A DNA stretch of 64,000 nucleotides, taken from positions 155,228 to 219,227 of the forward strand of contig NZ_JBBIAB010000009.1 of assembly GCF_039634785.1 (NCBI RefSeq). Reading direction: 5' to 3'. Numbering within the stretch: position 1 is the first letter of the stretch; every line of letters begins with the position of its first letter. The notes under the pieces were generated by a model, which was given only the letters and a program-made list of their open reading frames with translations, searched no databases and was not told the origin of the DNA. This DNA comes from Tistrella mobilis (GTDB lineage: Bacteria > Pseudomonadota > Alphaproteobacteria > Tistrellales > Tistrellaceae). The translations under genes and the position numbers were made by a program. Below, in pieces: positions 51,675 through 63,746 of the stretch.

Positions 51675-52814
51675 ATGACCGTCAGAGCCTATCGCCATAT
51701 CGAGCGGCGCCAGAGCCGCAAGATCCGGGTCGGTCCGGTCGAGGTCGGCGGCGACGCACCGATTTCGGTGCAGACCATGACCAACACCCAGACCCCGGAT
51801 GTGGAAGGCACGCTCGATCAGATCCGTCGCGCGGCGGAGGCCGGTGCCGATATCGTACGAGTGTCCTGCCCCGACGAAGACTCGACCGCGGCGCTGAAGC
51901 AGATCGTGGCCGGCAGCCCGGTGCCGATCGTTGCCGACATCCATTTCCACTATCGCCGCGCCATCGAGGCGGCCGAGGCGGGGGCGGCGTGCCTGCGCAT
52001 CAACCCCGGCAATATCGGCTCGGCCACCCGCGTGCGCGAGGTGGTGAAGGCGGCGAAGGATCACGGCTGTTCGATCCGCATCGGCGTCAATGCCGGCAGC
52101 CTGGAGCGGGAACTGCTGGAGCGCTATGGCGAGCCCTGCCCCGAGGCGATGGTCGAAAGCGCGCTCAACCACATCCGCATTCTTGAAGAGAACGACTTCT
52201 TCGAAACCAAGATCAGCGTGAAGGCCTCCGACGTCTTCCTGGCGGTCGCGGCCTATCAGGGCCTGGCGGAGGCCTGCGACTACCCGCTGCATCTGGGCAT
52301 CACCGAGGCGGGTGGTCTTCGCTCCGGTACGGTCAAATCCTCGATCGGCCTCGGCATGCTGCTCTGGTCGGGCATCGGCGACACCATCCGGGTCTCGCTC
52401 TCGGCCGATCCGGTCGAAGAGGTGAAGGTCGGCTACGACATCCTGAAGAGCCTGGGGCTGCGCCGGCGCGGGGTGACCATCGTGTCCTGCCCCTCCTGCG
52501 CCCGGCAGCGCTTCCAGGTGATCGACACGGTCGCAAAGCTGGAAGACCGGCTGGGCCACATCACCGTGCCGATCTCGCTGTCGGTGATCGGCTGTGTGGT
52601 CAACGGCCCGGGCGAGGCGCGCGAAACCGAGATCGGCGTCACCGGCGGCGGCGGCCATCATCTGGTCTATATCAACGGCGCACCCGACCATAAGGTCGGC
52701 GACGACCGGTTGATCGACCATATCGTCGAACTGGTCGAGGCCCGCGCCGAGGCGATCGCCGCCGGTGACACCGCCATGACCACGCTGAAGCGGAAGGTCG
52801 CAGCCGAGGGCTGA
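51675..52814 (+). CDS. ispG: 4-hydroxy-3-methylbut-2-en-1-yl diphosphate synthase
   Basis: [4Fe-4S] enzyme of the non-mevalonate isoprenoid pathway converting MEcPP to HMBPP. The 379-residue product has [24 protein letters not shown] and [14 protein letters not shown] in the TIM barrel, and three cluster cysteines in SCPSCARQ (about 270-273) and [10 protein letters not shown] (about 305). It lies 152 bases after the RodZ-like gene and 65 before hisS, an order frequent in proteobacteria. Confidence 0.97.
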   Translation: MTVRAYRHIERRQSRKIRVGPVEVGGDAPISVQTMTNTQTPDVEGTLDQIRRAAEAGADIVRVSCPDEDSTAALKQIVAGSPVPIVADIHFHYRRAIEAAEAGAACLRINPGNIGSATRVREVVKAAKDHGCSIRIGVNAGSLERELLERYGEPCPEAMVESALNHIRILEENDFFETKISVKASDVFLAVAAYQGLAEACDYPLHLGITEAGGLRSGTVKSSIGLGMLLWSGIGDTIRVSLSADPVEEVKVGYDILKSLGLRRRGVTIVSCPSCARQRFQVIDTVAKLEDRLGHITVPISLSVIGCVVNGPGEARETEIGVTGGGGHHLVYINGAPDHKVGDDRLIDHIVELVEARAEAIAAGDTAMTTLKRKVAAEG

Positions 52815-52879
52815 CCCCGGCGACCCTGCACCTTTCCTTCCCGGACATCCCAGAACCTGCCTGACGGAGACCCCCAGCC

Positions 52880-54124
52880 TTGGCCAAGCTGCAGCCGGTG
52901 CGCGGCACCCACGACATCCTGCCCGACGAGATGCCGCGCTATCGCAATGTCTTCGATGCGGTGGCCCATGTCGGCGCCACCTACGGCTATGGCGAGATCG
53001 CGACTCCGATCTTCGAATTCACCGAGGTGTTCAAGCGCACCCTGGGCGACACGTCGGACGTGGTGACGAAGGAGATGTACACCTTCGCCGATCGCGGCGG
53101 GGAGGGGTTGACGCTCCGCCCCGAGGGCACGGCCGGTGTCGCCCGGGCGGTCATCTCGGGCGGACTGCTGCAGCAGGTGCCGCTCAAATATTTCTACCGC
53201 GGCCCGATGTTCCGCTACGAACGCCCGCAGAAGGGCCGCATGCGGCAGTTCCACCAGATCGGTGTCGAGCTGCTGGGCGTGCCCGAACCCAGCGGCGATA
53301 TCGAAGTCATCGCCCTCGGCGCCGATATTCTCGACCGGCTGGGCGTGCTGGGCGACACCATGCTCGAGATCAACACGATCGGCGACATGGAGAGCCGCAA
53401 CGCCTATCGCATGGCGCTGGTCGCCTATCTGGAGGGCCATATCGACCGCCTCTCCGATGACAGCCGCGAGCGGCTGCACCGCAATCCGCTGCGGGTGCTG
53501 GACAGCAAGGATGCGGGCGACCGCGAGGTGGTGGCGAACGCGCCGCGTTTCGACGACTACCTGACGCCCCATGCCGCCGATTTCTTCGCGACGGTCCTGG
53601 CCGGGCTCGACCGGCTGGGCATCCCCTACCGCCGCAATGTCTATCTGGTGCGCGGGCTCGACTATTACTGCCACACCACCTTCGAATTCGTGACCGACCG
53701 GCTGGGCGCCCAGGGCACCGTGCTCGCCGGCGGCCGCTATGACGGGCTGATCGGCCAGATGGGCGGCGCCGAGACCCCGGGCGTCGGCTGGGCGGCCGGT
53801 GTCGAGCGGCTGTCGCTGCTGGCCGAGCCGCCGGCTGCCGCCATCCGTCCGGTGGCGCTGGTGCCGCTGGGTCCGGCTGCCGAGGCCGAGGCGATGGTGC
53901 TGGCGCGCCGGCTGCGTAAGGCCGGTGTCGTGGTCGATCTCGGCTATGGCGGTAATCTGAAGAAGCGCATGAAGCGCGCCGACCGTGTGGGTGCTGCCCA
54001 GGCGGTGATCTTCGGTGATGACGAGCTTGCCCGCGGTGCCGCCCAGCTGAAGAGCCTGGACGACGGCGCCCAGACCGAGGTGGCGCTCGCCGATCTCGTC
54101 GACCGCCTGGCCGCGCGGGGCTGA
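52880..54124 (+). CDS. hisS: Histidine--tRNA ligase
   Basis: Class II aminoacyl-tRNA synthetase charging tRNA-His. The 414-residue product begins [14 protein letters not shown], shows motif 2 ([20 protein letters not shown]), the histidine signature [15 protein letters not shown] and motif 3 ([12 protein letters not shown]), followed by an anticodon-binding domain. The best start is TTG 52880, an unusual codon, with ggag about 10 bases before; no ATG fits the conserved N-terminus. Confidence 0.97.
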   Translation: MAKLQPVRGTHDILPDEMPRYRNVFDAVAHVGATYGYGEIATPIFEFTEVFKRTLGDTSDVVTKEMYTFADRGGEGLTLRPEGTAGVARAVISGGLLQQVPLKYFYRGPMFRYERPQKGRMRQFHQIGVELLGVPEPSGDIEVIALGADILDRLGVLGDTMLEINTIGDMESRNAYRMALVAYLEGHIDRLSDDSRERLHRNPLRVLDSKDAGDREVVANAPRFDDYLTPHAADFFATVLAGLDRLGIPYRRNVYLVRGLDYYCHTTFEFVTDRLGAQGTVLAGGRYDGLIGQMGGAETPGVGWAAGVERLSLLAEPPAAAIRPVALVPLGPAAEAEAMVLARRLRKAGVVVDLGYGGNLKKRMKRADRVGAAQAVIFGDDELARGAAQLKSLDDGAQTEVALADLVDRLAARG

Positions 54125-54134
54125 CCCTCAGGTC

Positions 54135-55223
54135 ATGTCGCTTCAGGCCAAGCTCGATCAGGTCCTGCGTCGCCACGAAGAACTGGCGGCACGGCTCGCC
54201 GACCCGGCGATTGCCGGGTCGGGCGATTATGTGCGCCTGTCCCGCGAATTCGCCGGGCTCGACGAACTCGCCCAGGCCGTGCGCCGGCAGCGGGAGGTGG
54301 CGCGTGAACTGGCCGAAGCGCGTGTGATGGCCGGCGATCCGGCCGCCGATGCCGAGATGCGGGCGCTGGCCGAGGAAGAGTGCCGGAGCCTCGAGGCCGA
54401 GTGCCAGGCGCTGGACCGCTCCGTCCGGGTGATGCTGCTGCCGCGCGACGAGGCCGATGACCGCAGCGCCATCCTTGAAATCCGTGCCGGCACCGGTGGC
54501 GAAGAGGCGGCGCTGTTCGCAGCCGATCTCTTCCGCATGTATCAGCGCTACGCCCAGGAGGCCGGCTGGCGGGTCTCGCTGCTGCAGGCGACGGAGAGCG
54601 ACCTCGGCGGCTTTCGCGAAGTCGTGGCCGAGATCGAGGGGGCGGGCGTCTATGGCCGGCTGAAATTCGAGAGCGGCGTCCACCGGGTGCAGCGTGTGCC
54701 CGAGACCGAGGCCCAGGGCCGCATCCACACTTCGGCGGCGACGGTCGCCATCCTGCCCGAGGCGGAAGAGGTCGACATCGCCATCGATCCGGCGGACCTG
54801 AAGATCGACGTCTTCCGGGCAAGCGGTGCCGGCGGCCAGCACGTGAACACCACCGACAGCGCGGTTCGCATCACCCATCTGCCGACCGGCATCGTGGTGG
54901 TGCAGCAGGACGAGCGCTCCCAGCACAAGAACCGGGCGAAGGCGCTCAAGATCCTGCGCGCGCGGCTGTTCGAGCAGGCCCGCGATGCGGCGGCCGAGGC
55001 GCGCGCGGCAGAGCGGCGCGGCCTGGTCGGGTCCGGGGACCGGTCCGAGCGGATCCGGACCTACAACTTCCCCCAGAACCGGGTCACGGATCACCGCATC
55101 GGCCTCACCCTCTATAAGCTCGACAAGGTGGTGGCGGGCGAGGCGTTGGGTGAGCTGATCGAGGCGCTGGTGACCGAGGATCAGGCCGCCCGGCTGGCGG
55201 CTTTGGACGAGACCGGCGCATGA
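54135..55223 (+). CDS. prfA: Peptide chain release factor 1
   Basis: Terminates translation at UAA and UAG. The 362-residue product has the catalytic GGQ in [14 protein letters not shown] (about residues 231-235), the upstream [14 protein letters not shown] and the C-terminal [22 protein letters not shown] 54135 is 10 bases after hisS. The stop overlaps the prmC start (ATGA). Confidence 0.97.
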   Translation: MSLQAKLDQVLRRHEELAARLADPAIAGSGDYVRLSREFAGLDELAQAVRRQREVARELAEARVMAGDPAADAEMRALAEEECRSLEAECQALDRSVRVMLLPRDEADDRSAILEIRAGTGGEEAALFAADLFRMYQRYAQEAGWRVSLLQATESDLGGFREVVAEIEGAGVYGRLKFESGVHRVQRVPETEAQGRIHTSAATVAILPEAEEVDIAIDPADLKIDVFRASGAGGQHVNTTDSAVRITHLPTGIVVVQQDERSQHKNRAKALKILRARLFEQARDAAAEARAAERRGLVGSGDRSERIRTYNFPQNRVTDHRIGLTLYKLDKVVAGEALGELIEALVTEDQAARLAALDETGA

Positions 55224-56116
55224 GCCCGGCCGGGGGCGGGGACGCAGACGCCCTGCGTCGGATGCTGACGGCCCGGCTGGCCGAGGTCGCCGGCGCGGAT
55301 GCCGGGCTGGAAGCGCGGATGATCGTGGAGCGGGTGACGGGGCTGGATGCGGCCGGCCTGCTGACCCGCGGCGACCAGCCGGTTTCGCCCGATGCGCGTG
55401 CCGCGGCGGAGGCCATGCTTGCCCGGCGGCTTGCGCGTGAGCCGCTGTCTCAGATCCTCGGCACCCGCGGCTTCTGGACCATCGATCTCGACGTCACCGC
55501 CGATGTCCTGACCCCACGGCCCGATACCGAGACCCTGATCGAGGCCGTGCTGGATTTCGTCGATGCCGATGGCCGAGGCCGCGGCCAGCCCTGGCGGATC
55601 CTGGATCTGGGCACCGGTTCGGGCTGTCTGCCGGCGGCCCTGCTCAGCGAACTGCCCGAAGCGCAGGCGGTTGCGGTCGACCGTTCCGAGGCTGCCGCGC
55701 GGGTGGCCCGGAGCAATCTGGCGCGAATTGCGCCCGGCCGCGCGGTGGTGGTGGTCGGCGACTGGGCGACGGCGCTTTCGGCCGCACCCGGCCACGTATT
55801 CGACTTGATCGTGTCGAACCCGCCTTATATACCTACCAGTGAAATCCGGGCCCTGGATCCGGAGGTTGCGCGGCACGAGCCACATCTTGCCCTTGATGGC
55901 GGTGATGATGGTCTCGAGGCATATCGGGTGCTGGCACCCGTGATTGCACGCCTGCTGCACCCCGAAGGGCTCGCATGTGTGGAAGTCGGACGAGGACAGG
56001 CGCGGGATGTGGAGCGCCTCTTCGGCGACCTGGGATTGACGACATCCGTAAGGAATGATCTGGGCCGTATCGGACGCTGCGTGACCGCGCGGCATGCCGG
56101 AGCGGTGGCGCCCTGA
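55220..56116 (+). CDS. prmC: Release factor glutamine methyltransferase PrmC
   Basis: Methylates the GGQ glutamine of release factors encoded by genes such as prfA just upstream. The 298-residue product has an N-terminal helical domain, the SAM motif [16 protein letters not shown] and catalytic NPPYIP at about residue 200. The last 100 codons (from about 55800) use rarer codons and more A/T than the first part. It is translationally coupled to prfA. Confidence 0.94.
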   Translation: MSPAGGGDADALRRMLTARLAEVAGADAGLEARMIVERVTGLDAAGLLTRGDQPVSPDARAAAEAMLARRLAREPLSQILGTRGFWTIDLDVTADVLTPRPDTETLIEAVLDFVDADGRGRGQPWRILDLGTGSGCLPAALLSELPEAQAVAVDRSEAAARVARSNLARIAPGRAVVVVGDWATALSAAPGHVFDLIVSNPPYIPTSEIRALDPEVARHEPHLALDGGDDGLEAYRVLAPVIARLLHPEGLACVEVGRGQARDVERLFGDLGLTTSVRNDLGRIGRCVTARHAGAVAP

Positions 56117-56279
56117 GCCACACGGATCCCTTGGGCAGGTCGTCCGCAACCGGCGGACACCGTGTTGCCCCGGATCCGATCGGCCGCCCTTGCGGAGCGG
56201 TTACACGAGTATTTGCCACCTGGCACATCGACGGCCCGTTCGGCCGTAACACAGAACAGATAGGACGGCTTGGACTGAC

Positions 56280-57536
56280 ATGAGGAACGGCCCGAATTCC
56301 AAGCGGACGCGCATGGGACGGCAGCAGGGCGGTGGCGGCGGTGGTGGTCGCCCCCGGCCGCAGCAGCCGGTCAACCGCAACCGGATCTTTGAGAGCAACG
56401 GCCCTGCCGGCAAGATCAAGGGCAACCTGTCCCAGGTCATCGATCGTTATCTGGCTGCGGCCCGTGATGCGTCGAGTTCGGGCGACCGGGTGCTGGCCGA
56501 AAGCTGCCTGCAGCATGCCGAGCATTATCTGCGCCTGATGAACGGCACCCAGGACGAGAACCGCACCGACCGGAGCCCCGTTCAGGACCGGTTCTCGCGC
56601 CCGGGGACCGAAACGGACTCCGACGAGGACGAGACCGAGACCGGCGACGCCGAGGGCGAGGACGAGGCCGCCGAGCCGGCGGAGCGCCCGAGCCGTGGCG
56701 ACCGCTATGAGCGCGGCGATCGTGGCGAGCGTTTCGAGCGTGGCAGCCGTTTCGATCGCGGAGACCGTGATCGGGGTGACCGCGCCGAGCGTGGCGATCG
56801 GCCCGAACGTGGTGACCGACCTGAGCGCGGTGACCGGTCTGAACGTGGTGATCGGCCCGAACGTGGTGATCGCTCCGAGCGTGGTGACCGGCCCGAGCGT
56901 GGTGACCGGCCCGAGCGTGGTGACCGGACCGACCGGGGTGATCGCGATGACGAGCGGGGCGGTCGCCGTCGTCGCGGCCGTCGCGGCAATCGTGGCGAGG
57001 GCCGCGATGAGCGTGACACCGAGCGCGGTGGCGAGAGCGATCTGTTCGGTGGCGAGCAGCCGCGTGAACGGCGCCCGGCCGGCGATCTGACCCCGGCACC
57101 GCAGCCGGTTGCCGAGCAGCCGGCCCCGGTGGCCGAAAAGCCTGCACCGGTTGAAAAGCCTGCGCCTGCTGCCGCGGCACCGGTTGCCCCGGCGCCCGCC
57201 GCTCCGGCCCCTGCACCTGCCGCTCCGGCACCTGCGACGCCGGCGCCCGTTGCTTCGGCACCTGTCGCTTCGGCACCGGCGGCCGAACAGCCGGCCGAGC
57301 CGGCACCTGCTCCGCGTCGCCGGACCGCCAAGGCCGCCGAGGCTGCGGCAGCCGAGGCCGGAGAGGCCGAGGCGCCCAAGCCGCGCCGCACCCGCCGGAC
57401 CAAGGCCGAGATGGCCGCGGCCGCGGAAGCGGCTGCCGCCGAGGGGGCTGCACCGGCCGAAAAGCCGGTCCGCAAGCGTGCGACCACCACCCGCACCCGC
57501 CGCAAGGCGAGCGAGGGTGAGGGCGAGGCCGGCTGA
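56280..57536 (+). CDS. DUF4167 protein with RGDRxE repeats and Ala/Pro-Lys/Arg tail
   Basis: A 418-residue protein. The DUF4167 domain is in residues 1-90 (NRNRIFESNGPAGKIKGNLS, ALSCLQHAEHYLRLMN-like core). Then follow an acidic linker, a highly charged RGDR-rich repeat region (about 140-235), an Ala/Pro linker and a basic, Ala-rich tail with RRTRRTKAEM and KRATTTRTRRK. The composition resembles an RNA-binding or ribosome-associated protein with disordered regions. It often follows prmC in alphaproteobacteria. Function unknown. Confidence 0.88.
   Translation: MRNGPNSKRTRMGRQQGGGGGGGRPRPQQPVNRNRIFESNGPAGKIKGNLSQVIDRYLAAARDASSSGDRVLAESCLQHAEHYLRLMNGTQDENRTDRSPVQDRFSRPGTETDSDEDETETGDAEGEDEAAEPAERPSRGDRYERGDRGERFERGSRFDRGDRDRGDRAERGDRPERGDRPERGDRSERGDRPERGDRSERGDRPERGDRPERGDRTDRGDRDDERGGRRRRGRRGNRGEGRDERDTERGGESDLFGGEQPRERRPAGDLTPAPQPVAEQPAPVAEKPAPVEKPAPAAAAPVAPAPAAPAPAPAAPAPATPAPVASAPVASAPAAEQPAEPAPAPRRRTAKAAEAAAAEAGEAEAPKPRRTRRTKAEMAAAAEAAAAEGAAPAEKPVRKRATTTRTRRKASEGEGEAG
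56787..56930 (+). repeat. Eight 18-bp tandem units encoding ERGDR(P/S/T)
   Basis: Eight consecutive six-codon units encode Glu-Arg-Gly-Asp-Arg followed by Pro, Ser or Thr. Several units are nearly identical at DNA level while others differ at third positions, suggesting rounds of duplication and drift. Flanking RGDR motifs are more diverged. Confidence 0.9.
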
Positions 57537-57566
57537 CGAGCCCGGCCGGCTGCCATTGCTGCCTGA

Positions 57567-57605
57567 ACGAACGCCGCTGTCGGGATGACCGACGGCGGCG
57601 TTCGT
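57567..57605. terminator. Bidirectional terminator between DUF4167 and MOSC genes
   Basis: A 17-bp stem (one G-T pair) with a GATGA loop, formed by acgaacgccgctgtcgg and ccgacggcggcgttcgt, lies between convergent genes. No strong T-run follows. Confidence 0.75.
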
Positions 57606-57637
57606 GTATCCGGGGGGCAGGCCTCGGTCGGGGCGGT

Positions 57638-58408
57638 TCAGCGGATGGTGATCGGATCGCCGGCGCGGATCGTGCCGGGGCGGGTCACGACGGTGAAGAC
57701 GCCGAATTCCTTGTGGCCCTGGGTCGAGGAGAGGGCCGGCAGGACCTCCAGATCCCGGATGGCGGTACCCGGGCGGACATGGGTGGCGGCACAGCGAATG
57801 ACCGGTGCCACCGCCTCGACGGCGACCTCGCCGATCTCGATGGTGCGGCCGATCAGGTCGCGCTCGATCCAGGGCTCGCCGAAATCGGCAACCAGATTAT
57901 TGCGGAACCGCAGCGGATCCAGCGCCTCGGGCGCAAGCCCCATGGCATGAGCCAGCGCCCGGCCGCTCGCCAGATTGGTGATCGAGAGCATCTGGCGTTC
58001 CTTGTCGGTGAACGAACCCGTCCCTGCCTTGACCAGCATCGGCGCCTTGGCCGGGGGCAGGTCCAGATGGCGCGCGACCAGCTGGCCGGCGCGGACCCCG
58101 AAATCCGGGTCGTCGCCCTGGCCGGCGATGGCCTCTCCGTCGGGCAGGGTCAGTACCAGCCGGTCGGTTTCCGTGTCGTAGCGACAGGCGATGGCGGCCA
58201 TGCGCGGTTCGGTCACCATCACGTGGAAGGCCGCCTTGGGGCGCCATTCGGGCTGGAACGGATTGGGCTGCGTGCCGATCTTCGCAAAGGCGAAGCGGCG
58301 GTCGGCGGGCAGGCCGGCGCCGGTTTCCAGCCGGGCTTCCGTCAGCCGGTCCACGGACAGGCTCTTCACGGGGAAGCGGTTGATGTCGATCAAGGCGCCG
58401 TCGGCCAT
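57638..58408 (-). CDS. MOSC domain protein (mARC/YcbX-like)
   Basis: A 256-residue protein with MOSC_N beta-barrel (INRFPVKSLSVDRLTEARLE) and MOSC domain. The conserved cysteine that binds molybdenum cofactor appears in VIRCAATHVRPGTA. Relatives reduce N-hydroxylated compounds or handle sulfur. ATG 58408 begins the homology. It lacks a ferredoxin domain. Divergent from clpB. Confidence 0.88.
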   Translation of the reverse strand: MADGALIDINRFPVKSLSVDRLTEARLETGAGLPADRRFAFAKIGTQPNPFQPEWRPKAAFHVMVTEPRMAAIACRYDTETDRLVLTLPDGEAIAGQGDDPDFGVRAGQLVARHLDLPPAKAPMLVKAGTGSFTDKERQMLSITNLASGRALAHAMGLAPEALDPLRFRNNLVADFGEPWIERDLIGRTIEIGEVAVEAVAPVIRCAATHVRPGTAIRDLEVLPALSSTQGHKEFGVFTVVTRPGTIRAGDPITIR

Positions 58409-58648
58409 CCCTCGGTCTCCTGGAAGGGCAGGTCAGATCCGCATCATAGCGATGCATGAAGATGGTGCGAGGCGATCTTGCACGACTGTTGCCGGTTCAC
58501 CACATGGGATGTGGGCCGGGGACAACCGGTCCGCCCGGTGGCCGGCCGCAGCAGCGGAGGATCGCCGGGGCAGGTCGGTCGGTGCCGTCGCCACGCAAGC
58601 CAGGGACGCGCGCCATTCCATCGGACGATCGTCGAGGGACGCCACGGC

Positions 58649-61246
<2,598 letters not shown>

Positions 61247-61272
61247 TCGGCATCCCGGGACCAGACGTAAAG

Positions 61273-61306
61273 AAACCCCCGCTCGAGCGATCGGGCGGGG
61301 GTTTTT
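61273..61306 (+). terminator. Rho-independent terminator of clpB
   Basis: A 14-bp stem (aaacccccgctcga / tcgggcgggggttt, one G-T pair) with a GCGA tetraloop is followed by TTTTT overlapping the last bases. It lies 26 bases after the clpB stop. Confidence 0.92.
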
Positions 61307-61310
61307 CGTT

Positions 61311-61368
61311 GCGGTCCGGGCGGGCGCTTCCAGCTGGTCGCGGTCCGGGCGGGCGCTTCCAGCTGGTC
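61311..61368. repeat. Perfect 29-bp tandem duplication
   Basis: The unit starting gcggtccgggcgggcgcttc and ending agctggtc is present twice, exactly, at 61311-61339 and 61340-61368. It sits between the clpB terminator and the M23 peptidase stop codon (61375), so neither coding sequence is affected. Confidence 0.95.
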
Positions 61369-61374
61369 GCGAAA

Positions 61375-62802
61375 TCACTCGGTGGAGCGGCCCGGCGTCG
61401 CCGTGGTGGTGCTGGCCAGGGTGGCCGAGGCGCCGCGCAGGCTCGCCACCTGCTTCTCGACCTGGGCGACCGTCTGGCGGAACTTCTTCAGCTCGGCAGC
61501 GGCGAGGGTGCGGCCGACCGGCAGCTTGATGCTCTTCGGGTTGACCTGCTTGTTGTTCACCAGCACTTCGTAATGCAGATGCGGTCCGGTGGAGCGGCCG
61601 GTGGTGCCGACCGCGCCGATCACCTGACCCTGCTTCACCTTCTGGCCCGCCCGGACGTTGATCCGGCTCATATGGGCATAGGCGGTGGAGTAGGTGCCGT
61701 TGTGGCGGATGCGGACATATTTGCCATAGCTGCTGAACCAGTCGGCCTTTTCGACCACGCCGTCACCGGCGGCCATGATCGGGGTGCCGGTGGGGGCGCC
61801 GAAATCCACGCCCTTGTGCATCTTGGTGTAGCCGAGCAGCGGATGGCGGCGGGCACCGAAGCCCGAGGTCAGACGGGCGCCCTCGATCGGGGTCTGCAGC
61901 AGGGCCTTGCGCACGCTCTTGCCGTTCGGATCGAACCAGTCGTCATCGAAACGGTAGAGGGTCAGTGACCGGCCGCCGACCACCAGGGTCGCCGCCAGCA
62001 CGTCGCCATTGCGGATCGCGCGGCCCTGTTCGTCGACCATGCGCTCATAGAGCACCTCGAACCGATCGCCCGGCTGAATGTCGCGCTGGAAGTCGACGTC
62101 GTAGGAGAAGGGCTTGATCAGCTCCGACACCATAGAGACCGGCAGGTCTGCCGCGGCAGCTGCTTCGTACAGGCTGGAGCGGATCTCGCCGGAGGCCAGC
62201 GCGAGCTGACGGTTCAGCTCCTTGCGCACCTCGACGGCGGTGAAACTGGTCTGCAGGCCGCTGCGTTCGATGCGGATCTGACGCTCGGCGTCGATCGCCA
62301 TCTGGAAGCTGGTCACCGGGCCGCTGCCGCCACCCGCCCGCTGGCGCGGGAAGGTCAGGGTGACTTCCTGGCCGACCTTCAGGCTGCGCGGGTTGAACAC
62401 CTTGCGCATCGAATCGACCAGCGCATAGGCGTCTTCCTGGGCGACGCCGTTGCGGACCAGAAGGTCGATGATCGTGTCGCCACGTTCGACGGTCGCCGTG
62501 CGGATGATGGGGCCCATCTCGGCGGCATTGGTCGAGGGCGTCAGGGTGCGCAGTTCAAGGCGTTCGTCGAGCAGGCGGCGGGTCAGGGTATCGGGCGCTG
62601 CAACCGGGGCCTGGTTGCGGAGCGTCATGTCGAAGGGATCGAAGCTGTTCACCAGCGGGTCGGCGAAGGCGACATATTCGGCGGCTGTGGAAGTTCCGGG
62701 TGTGGTGAGAAGCGTCACCCCCATGATTGCCGCGACGGCCGCAGCCATCGTCCTGCCCCACAGGTTTTGTCGCACACCAAGCCCGTCGGTGGTGAACCGC
62801 AT
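61375..62802 (-). CDS. M23 family murein endopeptidase with LysM-like segment
   Basis: A 475-residue exported protein. The N-terminal signal/anchor is about residues 18-41. A LysM-like or SH3-type region (about 100-150: TATVERGDTIIDLLVRNGV, SLKVGQEVTLTF) leads to a C-terminal LytM/M23 domain with zinc ligands in MHKGVDFGAPTG and HLHYEV (about 330-430). It would cleave peptidoglycan crosslinks in growth or division. ATG 62802 is chosen within an open frame. Convergent with clpB. Confidence 0.93.
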   Translation of the reverse strand: MRFTTDGLGVRQNLWGRTMAAAVAAIMGVTLLTTPGTSTAAEYVAFADPLVNSFDPFDMTLRNQAPVAAPDTLTRRLLDERLELRTLTPSTNAAEMGPIIRTATVERGDTIIDLLVRNGVAQEDAYALVDSMRKVFNPRSLKVGQEVTLTFPRQRAGGGSGPVTSFQMAIDAERQIRIERSGLQTSFTAVEVRKELNRQLALASGEIRSSLYEAAAAADLPVSMVSELIKPFSYDVDFQRDIQPGDRFEVLYERMVDEQGRAIRNGDVLAATLVVGGRSLTLYRFDDDWFDPNGKSVRKALLQTPIEGARLTSGFGARRHPLLGYTKMHKGVDFGAPTGTPIMAAGDGVVEKADWFSSYGKYVRIRHNGTYSTAYAHMSRINVRAGQKVKQGQVIGAVGTTGRSTGPHLHYEVLVNNKQVNPKSIKLPVGRTLAAAELKKFRQTVAQVEKQVASLRGASATLASTTTATPGRSTE

Positions 62803-63711
62803 GAAGTCGCCCCTTTGAGTTTGAACCCGCTCTTGTCGCGTGCTCCCGACCTGCCGGTACCGCCTGTCCGACATTCCGGTCGAGATGCGTCGCCCGATCA
62901 CTTTGGACTTGCCTCTTTCTGGCCGATCTTCGTGATCCCGTGTCCGCTTCCAGCCGGCATCCGTATCATCCACGTCCCGGGGCCCGGCATCCGTTCACTG
63001 ACCTTACAGATCATCCATCAAACGATGACATATCTTGCATGCGGTCAGTCAATTGACGTCAGACCGAGTCTCCGGAAGGAGAACCGGGCGTGAAGCGATT
63101 CGATCGGATGCCTGCCGACTTGTCGAAACGACCCGGAGGTCGGTTCCAAGCTGTTGCCGATACCGGCGCCAGCGCGGAAAGCGAACAAAAGGCTCACGAC
63201 TTTGTTTTCGATTTTTTGCCACTGTGCCCAAGCGCAGGCGGGGTGTCAACGGGATGTTGGGCGCGATGGCCGGGGCAGGACGTCGCAGCCGCGATGCAGG
63301 GCAAGATAGGAAAAAAGCCATGTATCGTTAACCACTTGGATACCTCACTTCATGTGGTGCTGCATGCCGCGATGCGGTGCGGAATATGAAGGGGTTACGC
63401 GCGCGGGCGCCCTCGCGCTCGTGCACGAGCATGGATTGGACCGTCGGGGTCTCCGCGGAACCGTGCTTCGACGGGTGCCGTATCCGGTGGTCCGGTCTCC
63501 GGATGGTCACGCGCATGATCGGGCCCCGCGGGGCGGAAGACCGCCGGATGTGTCGCAGGCGGCCCCGAAAAAATGCCGGTGCCGGAAAAAAATCGCAGAG
63601 GCTTTGCCGGGCGGCCGGGAAACCGGCGGGAAGAGCGATGGATGATCTCTCATGATTTCAAGGGGATGTCCGGCAGGCTCAGGGGCGTCGCGAAAACGTC
63701 ATCGAAGTGTG
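62803..63711. other. 909-base gap before the rRNA promoter
   Basis: No credible gene: the open frames here have Cys/Arg/His-rich compositions typical of translated non-coding DNA. The GC content is lower than average, with T-rich and A-rich patches (63195-63230, 63305-63345, 63565-63600). It must contain the M23 gene promoter and may hold upstream activating sequence for the rRNA operon. Confidence 0.6.
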
Positions 63712-63740
63712 TTGACAGGGGGGCCGGATCCCCATATAAA
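63712..63740 (+). promoter_or_regulatory. rRNA operon promoter
   Basis: A consensus TTGACA (63712-63717), an exact 17-base spacer and TATAAA (63735-63740) form the strongest sigma-70 promoter in the window. The predicted start is about 63747, followed by a GC-rich discriminator (ccgcccc), as expected for stringently controlled rRNA promoters. Confidence 0.88.
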
Positions 63741-63746
63741 CCGCCC

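Noticed and set aside
58477..58505. Heat-shock (sigma-32) promoter for clpB: CTTGCA-N17-CCACAT
   Set aside because: The -35 fits CTTG, but the -10 deviates strongly from the CYTAT-T consensus, so I did not annotate it.
63090..63645. Two overlapping open frames of about 99 codons before the rRNA promoter
   Set aside because: Cys/Arg/His-rich translations without motif, with no clear ribosome-binding site, in a region expected to be regulatory.
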